This document shows positions 36,990 through 49,186 of a stretch of DNA of 64,000 nt, piece by piece; position 1 is the stretch's first letter; the number at the start of each line of letters is the position of its first letter. Source of the DNA: Talinum fruticosum (Eukaryota > Streptophyta > Magnoliopsida > Caryophyllales > Talinaceae); NCBI GenBank assembly GCA_021018815.1, contig JAITYX010000101.1:1054001-1118000 (forward strand), given 5' to 3'. Under the pieces are notes generated by a model. The model saw nothing but the letters and a program-made list of their open reading frames with translations. It made no database searches and was not told where the DNA came from. The translations under genes were made by a program, and so were the position numbers.

Positions 36990-38843
36990 CTATTTATTCT
37001 CCCCTTGCCTTTCAGCAAAAGAAACAAAAAAAAAAGGGAAGAATACAACGAGAAAGTACATATTTGATGTCCGGACAAAAGAGAAAAACATGAAATACTG
37101 TAAATAAAACACTAAGAAACTAAGAAGGGGTGGATCAGTCGAGGTTGAGGAGAAAGGACGAGTGGTGCGCCTGATGCTGATAAGATCTTGATGATGTGCT
37201 TGAGTGTGGCGGAGGAAGTACAGGAATCTCCGGCGTCGACTCGGTTCGAGTGGTTGACCCAGAACTAGTTCGTCCGGAGGCTCGTCCTTTTGGAACTCAA
37301 CGACCTGGAGGGGTGTGCTTAGGGCGACTCGTCTGCGGATCGGCCTTGGTCGCGAGGTTCTTCGACCCATTCGGACTCGCTGTCTAAGCCGATTACTTCG
37401 GTTACGCTCGAGAGCACCCGGACCCTCGATTGCTTGCTTCTTGTCCCTTTTGTTCTCCTTGCTCGGAAGGAGCTACCTCGACCGCGAGCTCCTCTCGCTT
37501 CTTCTCCTTCTTCGTCTTCCTCTCCTCTCGTCCGAGGAGGACTTGGCGAGGCTCGAGGATTCTTCGGAGGTGTCCGAGTTACCCGGATCCTGAGCTGCCT
37601 TGGATCTTCTCTCCTGAAGGAGCTCGAGAAGCTCCTTTTGCTCCTTTACCGAGCCTTCATCTCAAGGAGCACGTCCTGCTGCTCTCGAATTTGAGATTGG
37701 GAGGTTTTCCGGTTGATGGTCATAGACTAGAAGACAGTCTTGAATGACCGGAGAAGGTCCTTGAGTTCCAAGGACACAGAAGAAATTTTGTCCATGAAAG
37801 CGGTGGACAAAATGGAAGAAAGAGTTTTGGAAGCACCTAAGGTGGAGGCGCCACCAGGTGGAGCGAGGAAGAGACAGAGGCGTTTTAGTCCGAGTCCGAG
37901 GCGAGGAGGTTGGCCTCGGCTCCGAGCTGTGGATCCGGACACCGGGTTTGGTTTCTCGGTATCCATACCCGAGAAGTTCCTTCTTGCCGACTACAATGGC
38001 AGCCTTAGAAATGGCGTTCGGATCTAAGGGAAGAGGAACTTTGAACTGTTTGAAGATAAGAGTGAGAAGAGCACCGAAGGGAAGAGGGGTGTTCTTCTTG
38101 TTCGAGTCCGAGCCGGCACAGCGGCCATTTGCTCAATGATAACGGGAAAGAGGTATACTTCGTAGCCCTCTAGAATATCAAAAGAGCTTTAAGATGCTTG
38201 GAGTTGGGGTTCTCCTTGCTTGGAATGTCTGTGAGAAGAAGGTTCTCATCAGCAAGAAACACAGAAGACGAGCTTCGACTTTAGTTGGGTCACGAAGAAG
38301 TTTTTGCGTGACCCGGGGAACTCTTTGGCGTACTTTTCAAAGAAGTTGTCAGCGACCTCATTGAAACGTATTGGATTGCTATTCAAGAAAAGGGAAGATA
38401 ATTTGAACAGGACGATGGAGGAGGGAAGTATTGATTCGAATAGTGATGTTCCGAACTCTGGAGGTTAGAATACCCTCGGAGCTGGAAAGATGAGTGTAAA
38501 ACTCGGAGACGAGTTCAGGATAGATGAACTCGTTGAAACAAAGAAAGTTGTAGACCCCGGTCAATTGTATGTGAGGCAACCACGAAAATTTTGTGGTTGG
38601 GAAGAATTTATCATCCAGCGCAAGGTGCTAGGTGACAAGAGGTTTTGAATTTGAGGGGCCTTCCCGGCTTTTGTTCGGGGTTTCTTGGTGGCGAGCCAAG
38701 AAAATCAGGGTGAGAACCTCTTTTCGGCATTTTTGATGGAGAAAAGAGAGAGTAGATAAGCTTGAGAGAGAGGAGAAGAGGAGCTCGAAGAGAGTGAAAG
38801 AGAGAAAAATAAACGAGTAGAAGAAGAAAGAGTTTGTGAGCAA
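36990..38843 (-). pseudogene. Env-like extra frame of SIRE-like copia element A
   Basis: Minus-strand frames in series lie between RNase H and the polypurine tract. 38628-38843 starts with a hydrophobic Phe/Leu/Ser stretch (about residues 1-35) that resembles a membrane segment. 38379-38579 contains FIYPELVSEFYTHL and SRVRNITIRINTSLL, the pattern of the plant transposon-protein domain seen in SIRE extra frames. 37727-37966 and 36990-37370 follow, the latter Pro/Arg-rich (RRTSRPRPIRRR). The role in living elements is unknown; calling it an envelope gene is by position only. Stops and frame changes are frequent. Confidence 0.65.
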
Positions 38844-39376
38844 CGGGGCTTACTAGAGATGTTCTTTACGAAGCTCGAGATCGTCTGGGTGTCTCTTCAA
38901 TTACGGAGCGCTTGTTTATGAGGATTTGATTTCGAGAGAGAGAGTATGCGAAGAGTAAAGTAAAGAAATGAAGGAGAATAGGTGCTATTTCTAAGAAAAT
39001 ATTCGTCCTTCGATATCCGTTCGACTCGGCTTTTCAGCGGTCACCTCGGACCGGTGTGACTGTTCTCATCCTCAACGGTTAGAATTCCAGCGGTTTATCT
39101 TCCAACGGCTAGTTGTCCGATCACGGCGCAAGAGAGAAAGAGAGAAAAACAAAATATTTTGAAAAAAAATAAATTCCGAAATTCTCCACTTGTCTAGAGA
39201 TGATTTCGAAGTTTGATGTCCATTTTTCTCAAAGTCCGAGTCTGACTCAGCTAAGTTTCTAAGTGACTCGAAACTGGAAATAGATAACAACTATCAGCTC
39301 AGTATCACTGGATCAACCGAACTAATGGTTATTAAAGAATCGTAAGCATATATAGCATAATCATGCAATTAGATTT
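38844..39376. other. Spacer between env-like frame and pol in copia A, no gene seen
   Basis: The sequence is purine-rich at 38740-38960 on the plus strand and otherwise featureless. It lies where SIRE-type elements have an untranslated gap before the extra frame. Confidence 0.5.
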
Positions 39377-39906
39377 TCATATAGAAAACACATAATTATG
39401 CATTAACATACCAAGCTCATTCCTAATGAAGCAAAAGTGATCCTCACTAAGTGGTTTAGTAAAGATATCAGCTAATTGAAGATTGGTAGGAATGAATTCG
39501 AGTTCAATATCACCTTTCTCATAATGGTCTCTTAAGAAATGATACCCGACCTCATTGTGTTTCGTCTTTGAGTGCTCGAACTGGATTTTTGGTGATGCTG
39601 ATTGCACTCGATTATCACACTTCATTGGAACAGATTTGAAAGAAAGTCCAAGATCTCTCAAGTGTTGCTTTATCCACAAAATCTGAGCACAACATGCTCC
39701 AACTGCAATATACTCAGCCTCGGCAGTTGATAGAGCTACTGAGTTTTGCTTCTTTGAGTGCCAAGATATTAGGGATTGACCCAGAAATTGGCAAGTTCCC
39801 GAGGTGCTCTTTCTATCAACTTTGTATCCAGCGTAATCGGCATCTAAGTATCCAATGAGGGTCGAGTCCTATGTCTCCGGAGTACCATAGACCTAAATTC
39901 CGAGTC
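39377..39906 (-). pseudogene. Copia element A RNase H
   Basis: Frame 39377-39679 contains HSKTKHNEVGYHFLRDH and ADIFTKPL, the C-terminal part of the copia RNase H. The upstream part (39680-39905), read in other frames, includes SVALSTAEAEYIAV and GACCAQILWIKQ, around the catalytic Glu. A CDN block is present but followed by frameshifted residues, a defect shared with element B. A solo LTR at 39912 separates it from reverse transcriptase. Confidence 0.85.
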
Positions 39907-39911
39907 CCTGT

Positions 39912-41203
39912 TGATGGAAAGTGGACAGCCCTAGACTATGGACCGAAGGCAAGTCATCGAATGAGATCAAGCACACATGAAAATCAACTAGCCACACTTG
40001 AATTTCCTTTGTTTATTTTTGAACCCGGAGGATGATCGTTGATTATTTGTTCATAAATAAATCAAGGTGTTAAGGAAGATAGTTGAGAAATCAAGCTCAC
40101 CAAATTTCCATGGTTAAGCTAGGAAGGATCGGCCAAGTACAAACAAGCAATGTTACAAGTATTATTATCTTAAGTGCTTTGAACATAAATAAATTTATGT
40201 CATGATGGGTCGGTCCAAGGGAGGGCCGAAGGGCTTATGATCATGCAGCAGCCAAGAACACCAAGCTAGGAGCATTCTAGAAGGCACTACCACTAGTGGA
40301 AGGTGGTTAGAAGAGAGCTTGGAAAAGGAGTAACAAATCTTGGCCACATGTTCCCTAACAAACAAATACTTGGCTAGAAATTCTTCCAAGCTTAACTTGG
40401 GGAAGAGGAAAGCATCTTTTGCTAATTTTTCTTTTTAATTTTCAGCTTTGTTAATTTCAATTTTCAGCATGGTTAGTTGTAATGGCGGGTCTATATATTC
40501 AGCATGCACACTCATTGTAAAGACACTTTTTGATGAATATACAAACCTTGAGTGTTATACTCTTTTTCGGGATGGATTTCTCGAGCCTCTAAATCCTCAA
40601 AGCTGTATCCTAGGTTGGCATCTAGGTGGTGTCCTTTGAGTCTCCCAAAACCCAGTGGTGTTTACGTATCCGGACCGTTTGAGAGCGCCCTTGATTCACT
40701 CGGTGGTGTTTACGTATCCGAGCTTGGGTCAAGGTACTATCCAGCGACTTTGCCATTCCATATCTCCCAATCCACGAATCATCTCTTTCCCAAATTTCAC
40801 ACACTTCATCATTATTTTTCTGTTTTTAAAATAAAGAAGGTTAAGGTAACGACTTCGGGCATGGCCAGTTCCCTAAAAAAGGAAGGAAAGGATAAGAATA
40901 AAAAATTCATAAAAAAAATTCCTCCACATCAAAACCAAACAAAGGGTATCAATCGTACAATCAGCCAGCGACATCAACTTCGGCTATCTGTTCGAGTAGT
41001 TCCCCTTATCCAAAATTCACGAAACTTGGCCACAACCTTCCTCCATCAGTTACCTCAGTCCCCTCCAAGTTTCGTCCAAATCCAAGATCATTTACCCCTC
41101 CTTTCACCTTTTTCCCCAGAACCGCACCTGCAGGTCCTATTACTGCCTGGTTGTGTGTTTTGCGGTTTTTCCATCTTTTCTTTGCTTCCGCCACTACACA
41201 TCA
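39912..41203 (+). mobile_element. Solo LTR, TGATGGAAAG...ACACATCA family, copy 2
   Basis: It is flanked by the exact 5-bp repeat CCTGT (39907-39911, 41204-41208) and inserted in the pol of copia element A. It is 1292 bp with the same ends as copy 1, a tatatattc stretch near 40490 and the GGTGGTGTTTACGTATCC motif twice (about 40654 and 40702). A short A-rich insert at 40820-40920 is not present in copy 1. Confidence 0.87.
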
Positions 41204-41208
41204 CCTGT

Positions 41209-42200
41209 AAGATATCTGAATATGCTCTTCACCGTAGTGAGATGTGATTCTTTTGGATTAGCTTGGAATCTTGCGCATAAACAAACATTAAACATTATGT
41301 CCGGCCTACTTGGAAGTAAGATATAGCAAAGATCGAATCATACCTCGATAGAGCTTCGATCTATTGCTTTACCTTTTTCGTCCGAGTCCAGTTTCAAGCT
41401 ACTGCTCATAGGTGTTGCTGCATGCTTCGCATCTTGAAGTTTATATTTTTCAGCGACTCCTTGGTGTACTTTGATTGATGGACATAGATTCCATCTTTGT
41501 CTTACTTGATTTGTACACTAAGGAAGAAATTGAGTTCTCCCATCATACTCATTTGAAATTCCTGTCTCATTAACTCGGAAAAATCTCGGTACAGAATTTC
41601 ATTAGTAGCTCCAAAAATTATGTCATCAACATATATCCGAGCGATAAGGAAGTCTTTCCCCTTGGTTTTTATAAAGAGAGTCTTGTCAATCTGACTTCTT
41701 CTAAAATCATTTTGAACCAAGAAATTGCTCGGTCTTTCATACCGAGCTCCGGGAGCTTGTTTAAGACCATAAAGAGCCTTTTGATGTTTGAAAACATGAT
41801 TTGGAAATTCCGAGTTTTCAAATCCAGGGCTGCTCAACATAGACTTCCTCTTCGATAAAACCATTAAGAAAAGCACACTTAACATCCATTTGATATAACT
41901 TGATATTCATGCTAGATGCAAATGCCAACGAGATTTTAATGGCTTCAATTCTTACAACAAGTGCGAAGGTTTCCCCACAATCAATCCCTTCTTCTCGATT
42001 GTATCCTTGAGCCACAAGTCTAGCCTTGTTTCGACTACCAACCCACCTTCATCCAGTTTGTTCTTGAAAACCCATTTGGTTCTTATGACTGGGTGGTCGG
42101 AAGGTCGTTTGGTCGAGTCCGGACTTGGTTTCTTTCGAATTGATTAAGTTCCTCTTATATGGCCTCTACCCATTCAGGTTCATTTAGGGCCTCTAGTGCA
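41209..42200 (-). pseudogene. Copia element A reverse transcriptase
   Basis: 41818-42015 contains AQGYNREEGIDCGETFA and MNIKLYQMDVKCAFLNG. 41502-41885 contains [11 protein letters not shown], the catalytic IYVDDIIFGATN and MGELNFFLSVQIK. This is standard for the copia reverse transcriptase and its catalytic Asp pair is intact. The frame shifts near 41820 and 42030. It is adjacent to integrase on the upstream side, as expected for copia order. Confidence 0.9.
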
Positions 42201-42581
42201 TTTTTAGGTTCATTTAATGAAATGAATGCAGTGAATGCACATAGATTCTAAAGACAGGAACGAGTTCTTACCCCACTATTGATATTAGATAATATGTTTT
42301 CTAGTGGATGACAAGAAGCATACTTAAATGCTCTACTGTTCCTCGATTCACCGGATCTCTGGGCTGAATTGGTTGATCTTCGGAGATCTGTTGTGAGTGA
42401 ATTTGTTCAATAGTTTGTCCTTCATAATTTTGACCGAGTTCTTGAGTTGTCTCATTCCGAGTCACTTTGTTACGAGTGACTTCATTCCGAGTTGGTTGGG
42501 TTTGATTCTCGAGAGGCTTATTTTCATCACAATCATCATTTCGATGAGCTTTAGGTCCGAGAATGATGATTCACTTGGCTT

Positions 42582-43633
42582 TTACTGTTCAATCTCATCA
42601 AACACAACGTGGATGCTTTCTTTCACTTTGTTAGTTCTTTTATTGAAAATGCGATAAGCTTTGCTATGAGAAGAATAACCCGGAAAAATACCTTCATCCG
42701 ACCGAGCATCAAACTTGGTCAAGTGATCCTTACCATTGTTGTGAACAAAACACTTATATCCAAAGGGTTTGAAGTATGAGATATTGGGTTTCTTCCCTTT
42801 GTAGAGCTTGTATGGTGTTTTCTTTATGATGGGTCTAATAAGGCATCTATTCAAGGTGTAGTTTGCGGTATTTATTGCCTCGACTTAGAAATAGTAGGGT
42901 AGATTATGTTCAATCATCATTGTCCTAGCTATTTCTTCAAGAGTTCTGTTCTTTCTCTCCACTACTCCATTTTGTTGAGGAGTTCTTGGTGTTGAGAAGT
43001 TGTGGGAAATACCATTCTCGTCACGAAACTCTGCAAATTCGAGTAGTCGAACTCCCTTCCATGGTCGGTTCGAATTCTCTAGATCTAAGTCCGAGACTCA
43101 ACTTGGATTTTTCTGCAGAGCTTGCTTGAACTCTTTGAATGCTTCATTTTTGTGCTTAAGAAATCACATATAGGTAAATCATGAGTAATCATCAACAATA
43201 ACCAGTACATATGATTTACCTCTAAGACTCTTAACAGGGATTTCACCACATAAGTCCATATGTAGCATTTCAAGCACCTTGGATGAGGAAGCTGTCTTGA
43301 GAGATTTGAAAGATGATCCGACTTGTTTCCTTTTGTGCATGCTTCACAAACTTTATCTTTCTTAAAAGCACAGTTAGGCAATCCTCCGACTAAACCATGG
43401 GATGCCGGTTTCTTAATAGTATGCATGCTAACATGACCTAATCTACGATGCCATGTCCATGAGTCATCAAGAAGTGATCTTTTTAAACAAGATAAATTTT
43501 GACTCGGGTCGAAAAGATGAATAATGTAAGTATTACCCGATCTCTTACCCGAGAGCTTGATCTCCTTAGTAGTGTCATCGAAATATAACGAGTTGGTTTG
43601 AGTGAATCTTACCTCTTGACCATTATCGCACAA
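42582..43633 (-). pseudogene. Copia element A integrase
   Basis: 43085-43633 begins with the pre-integrase zinc-binding segment (WHRRLGHVSMHTIKK, then KVCEACTKGN: H-H-C-C). It goes out of frame through the catalytic core. The plus-strand text at 42950-43080 encodes the remaining core with the catalytic Glu block VERKNRTL. 42582-42854 is the C-terminal part, with KPFGYKCFVHNNGKDHL and FDARSDEGIFPGYSSHSKAYRIFN. A linker at 42200-42580 to reverse transcriptase is broken. Confidence 0.88.
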
Positions 43634-43639
43634 TTGAGA

Positions 43640-45695
43640 GATACTAAGCGAGGTTATACTTTAACCCTTTGATAAGGTATACTAGGCTGACCAGATTGCT
43701 TCCTTTTCCAATCTTACCTATCCCAATTATCTTGCCTTTCGTTGTCATATCCAAATGTGACTTTTCCTCCTTTGTACTCTTCTAACTCGGAAAAGAGTCA
43801 TGAATCTCCTGACATGTGGCGTGAGCATCCACTATCAAGGTACTAATGCCCTTTTGACCTTTTACGAGTGGCCTACAAAACAGAGATAAACTAACCCTTC
43901 TCGGTTCCTCTAACGAACCTAGTAACACTCTTTCTTGTGGTCCTTTTCGAGGAAGAAGGTTTTTCGGAACCTAAATTTGAATGACTTTGGGTTTGGTCCG
44001 ATTATGAGTCTTCCTTTTAGATAGCTGAGTTTGTGTCTCTTTCTTTTGAAAAGCTTTTCTCTTATAATCCAGGTGGAGATGATTTTCTCCTGTAAGGCTG
44101 GTGCAGGCTCGAGTCCTCCTTTCCTTTTTATGAATGGGATCGTGCTCAGCCTTACGAAATTTACATGTCCGGAATCCTTTTTGAAAAGCTTTGAGTAGGA
44201 ATTGGATTCCTCCTCTTTGTTAAAACCAAGATCTTCCTTTACGAAGGAGACACATTGAGATCCCAAGAGCATGTCAAGGTTTTTCGACCTTGAGTAAATT
44301 TTAAAACAAGATCTTGAGACTCATTGAGCTTTTGCTCATTTTCTTTTACGAGTAACTCGGACTCGGTCTCATTGATTTGAGCACTAGTCTTGAGTTACGT
44401 GAGTGTGAGTCTTAGTTTTTCCAACTCGTTTTTAAAGAAATGCTCTTAGAGGAAATTGACTCAAGTTGTTTTTAAAGTGAGAAGAATCGGAATTGGATTT
44501 CTCTTCCAAAGTGAAGATATACTTGGCTAAATCAACTTTGGAAAATTTGAGAAAGTATTTAATTACCTCTTGAGGATTTGCTTCCTCATTATCCGATTGA
44601 TCCGTGTCTCTGTTTCCACTTCGAGTCGGAAAGAGCCATCGGATACTTTGAGTCATCTAAGTCCTCGTCATTTTCGATGAGTCCTCGTCACTCCATGTGG
44701 CCATCATAGCCTTTTTCTTTCGTCTCGTCCCTTTTTCTCTTGGGACGAGTCCTTGACTATGTGTTCCTTGCTGCCACATTCAAAACGACGTGAATTCTTA
44801 GTCAAGGATAACTTTGAAGGGAAGAGTATTTACCTTTTCTATCCTTCTTATCTTTCTTATAGAACTCTTCTCTTGACTTCTTATCCCATCTCTTGTGCTT
44901 CATCATTCTCTTGAAGCCTCTAGCGATAAGTGCCATGGGATCTTCTTACGAGTCGGAAAAACTCGGATCCGCTTCTCACGGTTTACGAGGCTTTCGGCGC
45001 AATATTCTTTTTGGTGCTGACCTTTGCATCCTCCTCTTCCAGGTGGATCTCATAGGTGAGAAGCTTCCCAATGAGTTCGTCCGGCTTTAGTAGAGACAAG
45101 TTACGAGCGTCTTCGATAGTCTGTCACTTTGGGAACCCATCTTTTCTTGGGTAGGCTTACGAGTATCTTTACTGCACATTTCCTCGTGGGAAATCTTTTT
45201 ACCCAGAGATTTGAGATTGTTGGTAATCTCGGTAAAGCGAATGAACATCCGAGTGATGTTTTCTTCGGCTCCATTTTGAACAGCTCATACTTATAAAGAT
45301 ATTGGCTTATCTTCGCTTGTCCGACCTAGCTTGTGCCTTCATAGGTGTTGACCAGCGTGTCCCATACTTATTTGGCTGTATCACGAGGCGGACACTCGGT
45401 TGTATTCTTACGAGCTGATGGCGCACATCGGAATGTTCATGCCTTGAAGTTCTTTACGAACTTTTACGCTTCATCGCCGAGTGAACTCGGCCTTTGTCTT
45501 GGAGTACGAGTCTTGTTTCTTCCGTCTTCATGGGAGTGTAGTTGCCTACTTGTATGATGTTCCGGACATCCTCATCGTGATCCAGCAGGAAACATTCCAT
45601 TAGTTTCTTCCGAGTGCACGAAGTTGGATCCTTTGAACTTTGGTGGTACTGTTGGAAGATCTTCCTTCATCAAACTCTCCGTTGTTACGAGCCAT
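43640..45695 (-). pseudogene. Copia element A gag and protease
   Basis: The likely start Met is at 45693-45695, 46 bp from the primer site. 45100-45690 encodes a broken gag domain; 44780-45060 encodes a basic stretch and a CCHC-like zinc knuckle with breaks; 44432-44656 and 43919-44272 encode an acidic then basic linker. The protease active-site block (LDSGCSRHMSGDS) is seen at 43795-43860 out of frame with its neighbours. Gag packages RNA and the protease cleaves the polyprotein. Several frame changes are present. Confidence 0.8.
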
Positions 45696-45740
45696 TTGAT
45701 CTTTAAACCTTTGGATGGTTGAATCCTTTCTAAAAGTCTA

Positions 45741-45752
45741 AGCTCGATACCA
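45741..45752 (-). promoter_or_regulatory. Primer-binding site of copia element A
   Basis: On the minus strand it reads TGGTATCGAGCT, 2 bp from the LTR end. It is of initiator tRNA-Met type with the same missing A as the other primer sites here. Confidence 0.82.
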
Positions 45753-45754
45753 AT

Positions 45755-47357
45755 TGAAGGTTTGCTCTGGAAGAGGCTAAGTCACCCTAAAGGGGGTGAA
45801 TAGGGTGATGATGAAATTTGCTTGAATTTAAAATAGATATGAATCCGAGGTGAGCGAGAGTGAAGGATGAGCTGAGAAAAGTACTAACTCGGAATTTAGT
45901 GAAGAGTGAAGAAGCAGATTAAGTAGAACTTTGAAATAGTCCGAGTCTATAATGCACTTAGAAAAGTAATAACTCGGAAAGTACGTGGAAACCCTCCCGG
46001 GGCGGAAAACCACGAACCGTGCTAATCCAAGCACGAAGTAAAATCCACTATTTTGAGTCCACAAAATTTAGTAGGTCGACTCAACCCGAGTTGCTCCCTT
46101 AGACAACTCCTTACAAGTTTTTCCTATACTCGAAATTACCTTATCCGATCTAGTACTTCCTAACTCGAGATCACCCTTACGAGTTAGGGACAACCGAGCT
46201 GAGTTAACCATTACGACTCAGTCAAGGGATCTTACTTAGAGAGTAAGAAAGAGAGTGTTTGTAATCGAGTACAAGACCTTACAACTCGGAGAAATAATAA
46301 ATACGGAATTGGACTTGTAAGTAGAAGATTAAGAATGAATACAATGATTTTTGCTCAAGTATGTGTATTAACAATTAGTTCAAGTAATCTTCAAGTCTTG
46401 GAAGTTAGCTTCTACTTATAGATGACCAAGCGACTTAGCCGTTGTGTCCAACTTCGACTAGAAGTCCCTTGTGACCGTTGTAATGGATTTTTGAGTCACT
46501 CGGAAAATATCCGTTGAGATATGAACATTGGACAACGGCTCTTGACTCCTTTGGAAGTCCCAAAACCACTCGGTGGTGTGTTGAAAACTAAGGTGGAAAC
46601 CACCGTAGAGCTTAGTGTTGCGGTTTTCCAGTTTTGGAAACGGACAACCCCGACACGATTGTCCGGGGCTTGGTCGGAGGTGGAAAAAGCCTTGTCTGCT
46701 GGTGATTTGACATTTTGAAGTCGGTTACTTTTACAATTCAAAAATAGGATTGTCTCATTTGAATAACTCTGCAAAAGTAAATCAATTTGGTTCTCAAAGT
46801 ATAAAATACTTTGGTCCAAGATTAGACACGAGATAATAATCTAATAATATAATTAAGTGACTAATTATCCGAGTCAAAAAGGAATGGAATTTTCCGAGTC
46901 TAATATCCATGAGACTCAAATTCCATCCGAGTCGATCTAAAAGAGAATCAAGTTAGATAAAGAATATTAGAGTAAACAAACTTGATCTTGACTAAACAAA
47001 TTCAAAGAAATTATGCTCGACTTAGAAGAATGAATTAACGAGGTAATTTTTGGAACACAAAGTCGGACTCGAGTTTATATGTGTGAAATAAAGTGTTTGA
47101 ACATGCGATATATCCGAGTGTTGAGTGACTCGTAAGCTGGGTGTGAAGTGGCATGTAGAAGTGTGCTTTCGAGTCGATCGAGTCAAGCGTAAACATATAT
47201 AATAGTTTCTATAACACTCGGAGAAAAGTTATATCACTAAGAAAAGTTTCTAAGGCACATGGAATGACTTGAAGTCAAAACCCTATAAGAGATGAAGTCT
47301 TATACCCGATTCCTCGATGGAACTCGGAAAAGTGTAAGTATAAAGTCCGAGTCTTCA
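45755..47357 (-). mobile_element. SIRE-like copia element A, 5' LTR
   Basis: 1603 bp, matching the 3' LTR (35154-36749) along its whole length. Both begin tgaaggtttgctc and end gagtcttca on the plus strand. The primer site lies on the inner side. A TATA-like element is degraded (ctacttatagatgacc near 46408) compared with the copies at 54399 and 56232. Confidence 0.88.
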
Positions 47358-47625
47358 CGAGTGTTTTCCACTGGAGACTCCCTTCAAAACACGCTAGGGC
47401 ACAAAACCCTAGCCACACCCGAGTGGCTGGAGTCGTGGATCGGATTCTATCCAGTTTTATCCTCCCTTTATCCGATTCAATCTTAAGATATTCTAGTCCG
47501 ATTTTTCTTAGCTCTTTGGATGGTCGATCGAGAGCAACCCTAGGTCATTTCGACCTAGGTCATCCCCTATAAATAGAGTGTCTTGGCTCTTATTTGGATA
47601 TAGCTTATTTCCTTAGTAATACGCC
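47358..47625. other. Unassigned 268 bp segment between copia elements, LTR-like
   Basis: The segment is not related to the copia sequence on either side. It contains a good TATA box on the plus strand (ctataaatagag, about 47569-47580) and two copies of an aaccctag-type phrase, which suggests a fragment of another LTR promoter. It replaces the expected 3' end of copia element B. Confidence 0.45.
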
Positions 47626-47895
47626 GCTGAACTGGATTTTTGGTGATGCTGATTGCACTCGATTATCACCCTTGATTGGAACCGATTTGAAAGAGAGTCC
47701 CGGATCTTTCAAGTGTTGTTTTATCCATAAGATCCGAGCACAACATGCTCCAGCTTGCAATATACTCAGCTTCGGCAGATTGATAGAGCTACTGAATTTT
47801 GCATCTTTGAGTGCCAAGATATTAAGGATTGACCCGAAATTGGCAGGCTCCTGAGGTGCTCTTTCTATCAACTTTGTATCAAGCATAATCAGCAT
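47626..47895 (-). pseudogene. Copia element B RNase H, truncated
   Basis: The minus-strand frame contains GACCARILWIKQHLKDPGLSFKSVPIK and the same frameshifted DNRVQSASPKIQ block as element A. The sequence ends at 47626, before the C-terminal ADIFTKPL block. Confidence 0.78.
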
Positions 47896-48343
47896 CCGAG
47901 TATCCAGTGAGAGTCGGTTCCGAGTCTCCGGAGTACCATAGACCTAAATTCTCGAGTCCTCGTAAGATATCTCGAATATTCTCTTCACCGCAGTGAGATG
48001 TGATTCTTTTGGATTAGCTTGACATCTTGAGCATAAGCGGACACTAAACATTATATCCGGTCTACTGGAAGTAAGATATAGCAAAGATCCAATCATACCT
48101 CAATAGAGTTTCGATCTATTGCTTTACCTTTATCGTTTGAGTCCGAGTTTCAAGCTACTGCTCATAGGGGTTGCTTGCATGCTTCGCATCTTGAAGTTTA
48201 TACTTTTTCAGTAGCTCCTTGGTGTACTTTGATTGATGGACATAGATTTCATTTTTGTCTTGCTTAATTTGTAGACCAAGGAAGAAATTGAGTTCTCCCA
48301 TCATGCTCATTTAAAATTCCTGTCTCATTAACTTAGAAAAATC

Positions 48344-48960
48344 TCAACACAGAATTTTATTAGTGGCTCCAAAAATTATATCATCAACATATATCCGAGC
48401 GATAAGGAAATCTTTCCCCTTGGTTTTTATAAAGAGAGTCTTGTCAATCTGACTTCTTCTAAAATCATTTTGAACCAAGAAATTGCTCGAGTCTTTTATA
48501 CCAAGCTCCGGGAGCTTGTTTAAGACCATAAAGAGCTTTTTGAAGTTTGAAAACATGATTTGGAAATTCCGAGTTTTCAAATCTAGGGGGCTGCTCAACA
48601 TAGACTTCCTCTTCGATAAAACCATTGAGTCAAGCACACTTAACATACATTTGATATAATTTGATATTCATGCTAGATGCAAATGCTAACATGATTCTAA
48701 TGGCTTCAATTCCGGCAACAGTGCAAAGGTTTCTCCACAATCAATCCTTTCTTCCTGATTATAACCTTGAGCCACAAGTCTAGCCTTGTTTCTGACTACC
48801 AACCCACCTTCATCCAGTTTGTTCTTGAAAACCCATTTGGTTCTTATGACTGGGTGATCGGAAGGTCGTTTGGTCGAGTCCGGACTTGGTTTCTTTCGAA
48901 TTGATTGAGTTCCTCTTGCATGGCCTCTACCCATTCAGGTTCATTTAGGGCCTCTAATGC
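48344..48960 (-). pseudogene. Copia element B reverse transcriptase
   Basis: 48686-48934 contains TKWVFKNKLDEGGLVVRNKARLV and GYNQEERIDCGETFA. 48344-48646 contains [13 protein letters not shown] and IYVDDIIFGATN with intact catalytic Asps. Frame breaks lie near 48650 and 48720. Confidence 0.88.
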
Positions 48961-49186
48961 ATTTTTGGGTTCGATTAATGATATGAATGCAGTGAATGCA
49001 CATAGATTCTGAAGAGAGGAACGAATTCTTACCCCACTGTTGATATCGAGATAATATGTTTTCTAGTGGGTAACTAGAAGCATACTTGAATGCTCTACCT
49101 GTTCTCCGATTCACCGGATTTGTAGGCTGAACTGCTTGATCTTCGAAGCTTGTTCCGAGTGCTCTTGTTCATAAGATTGTCCTTCA

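Larger units (their letters stand above)
35154..47357 (-). mobile_element. SIRE/Maximus-like Ty1-copia element A, near complete
   Basis: Reading right to left: 5' LTR (45755-47357), tRNA-Met primer site, gag with zinc knuckle, protease, integrase, reverse transcriptase, RNase H, an extra env-like frame, polypurine tract and 3' LTR. This order (integrase before reverse transcriptase) is diagnostic of Ty1/copia, and the extra 3' frame of the SIRE group. The length is 12.2 kb including a nested 1.29 kb solo LTR. Flanks are CAGCG (left) and CGAGT (right), not an exact duplication. All coding parts carry frame breaks. Confidence 0.85.

Noticed and set aside
37196..38139. Plus-strand frames of 60-105 residues opposite the env-like region
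   Set aside because: They are antisense shadows of the minus-strand extra frame of copia element A and show no family features.
35149..47362. Exact target duplication for copia element A
   Set aside because: The flanks are CAGCG and CGAGT. They could match better if the right flank suffered the CAG-to-CGAG error (CAGTG), but this is speculative, so it is not called.
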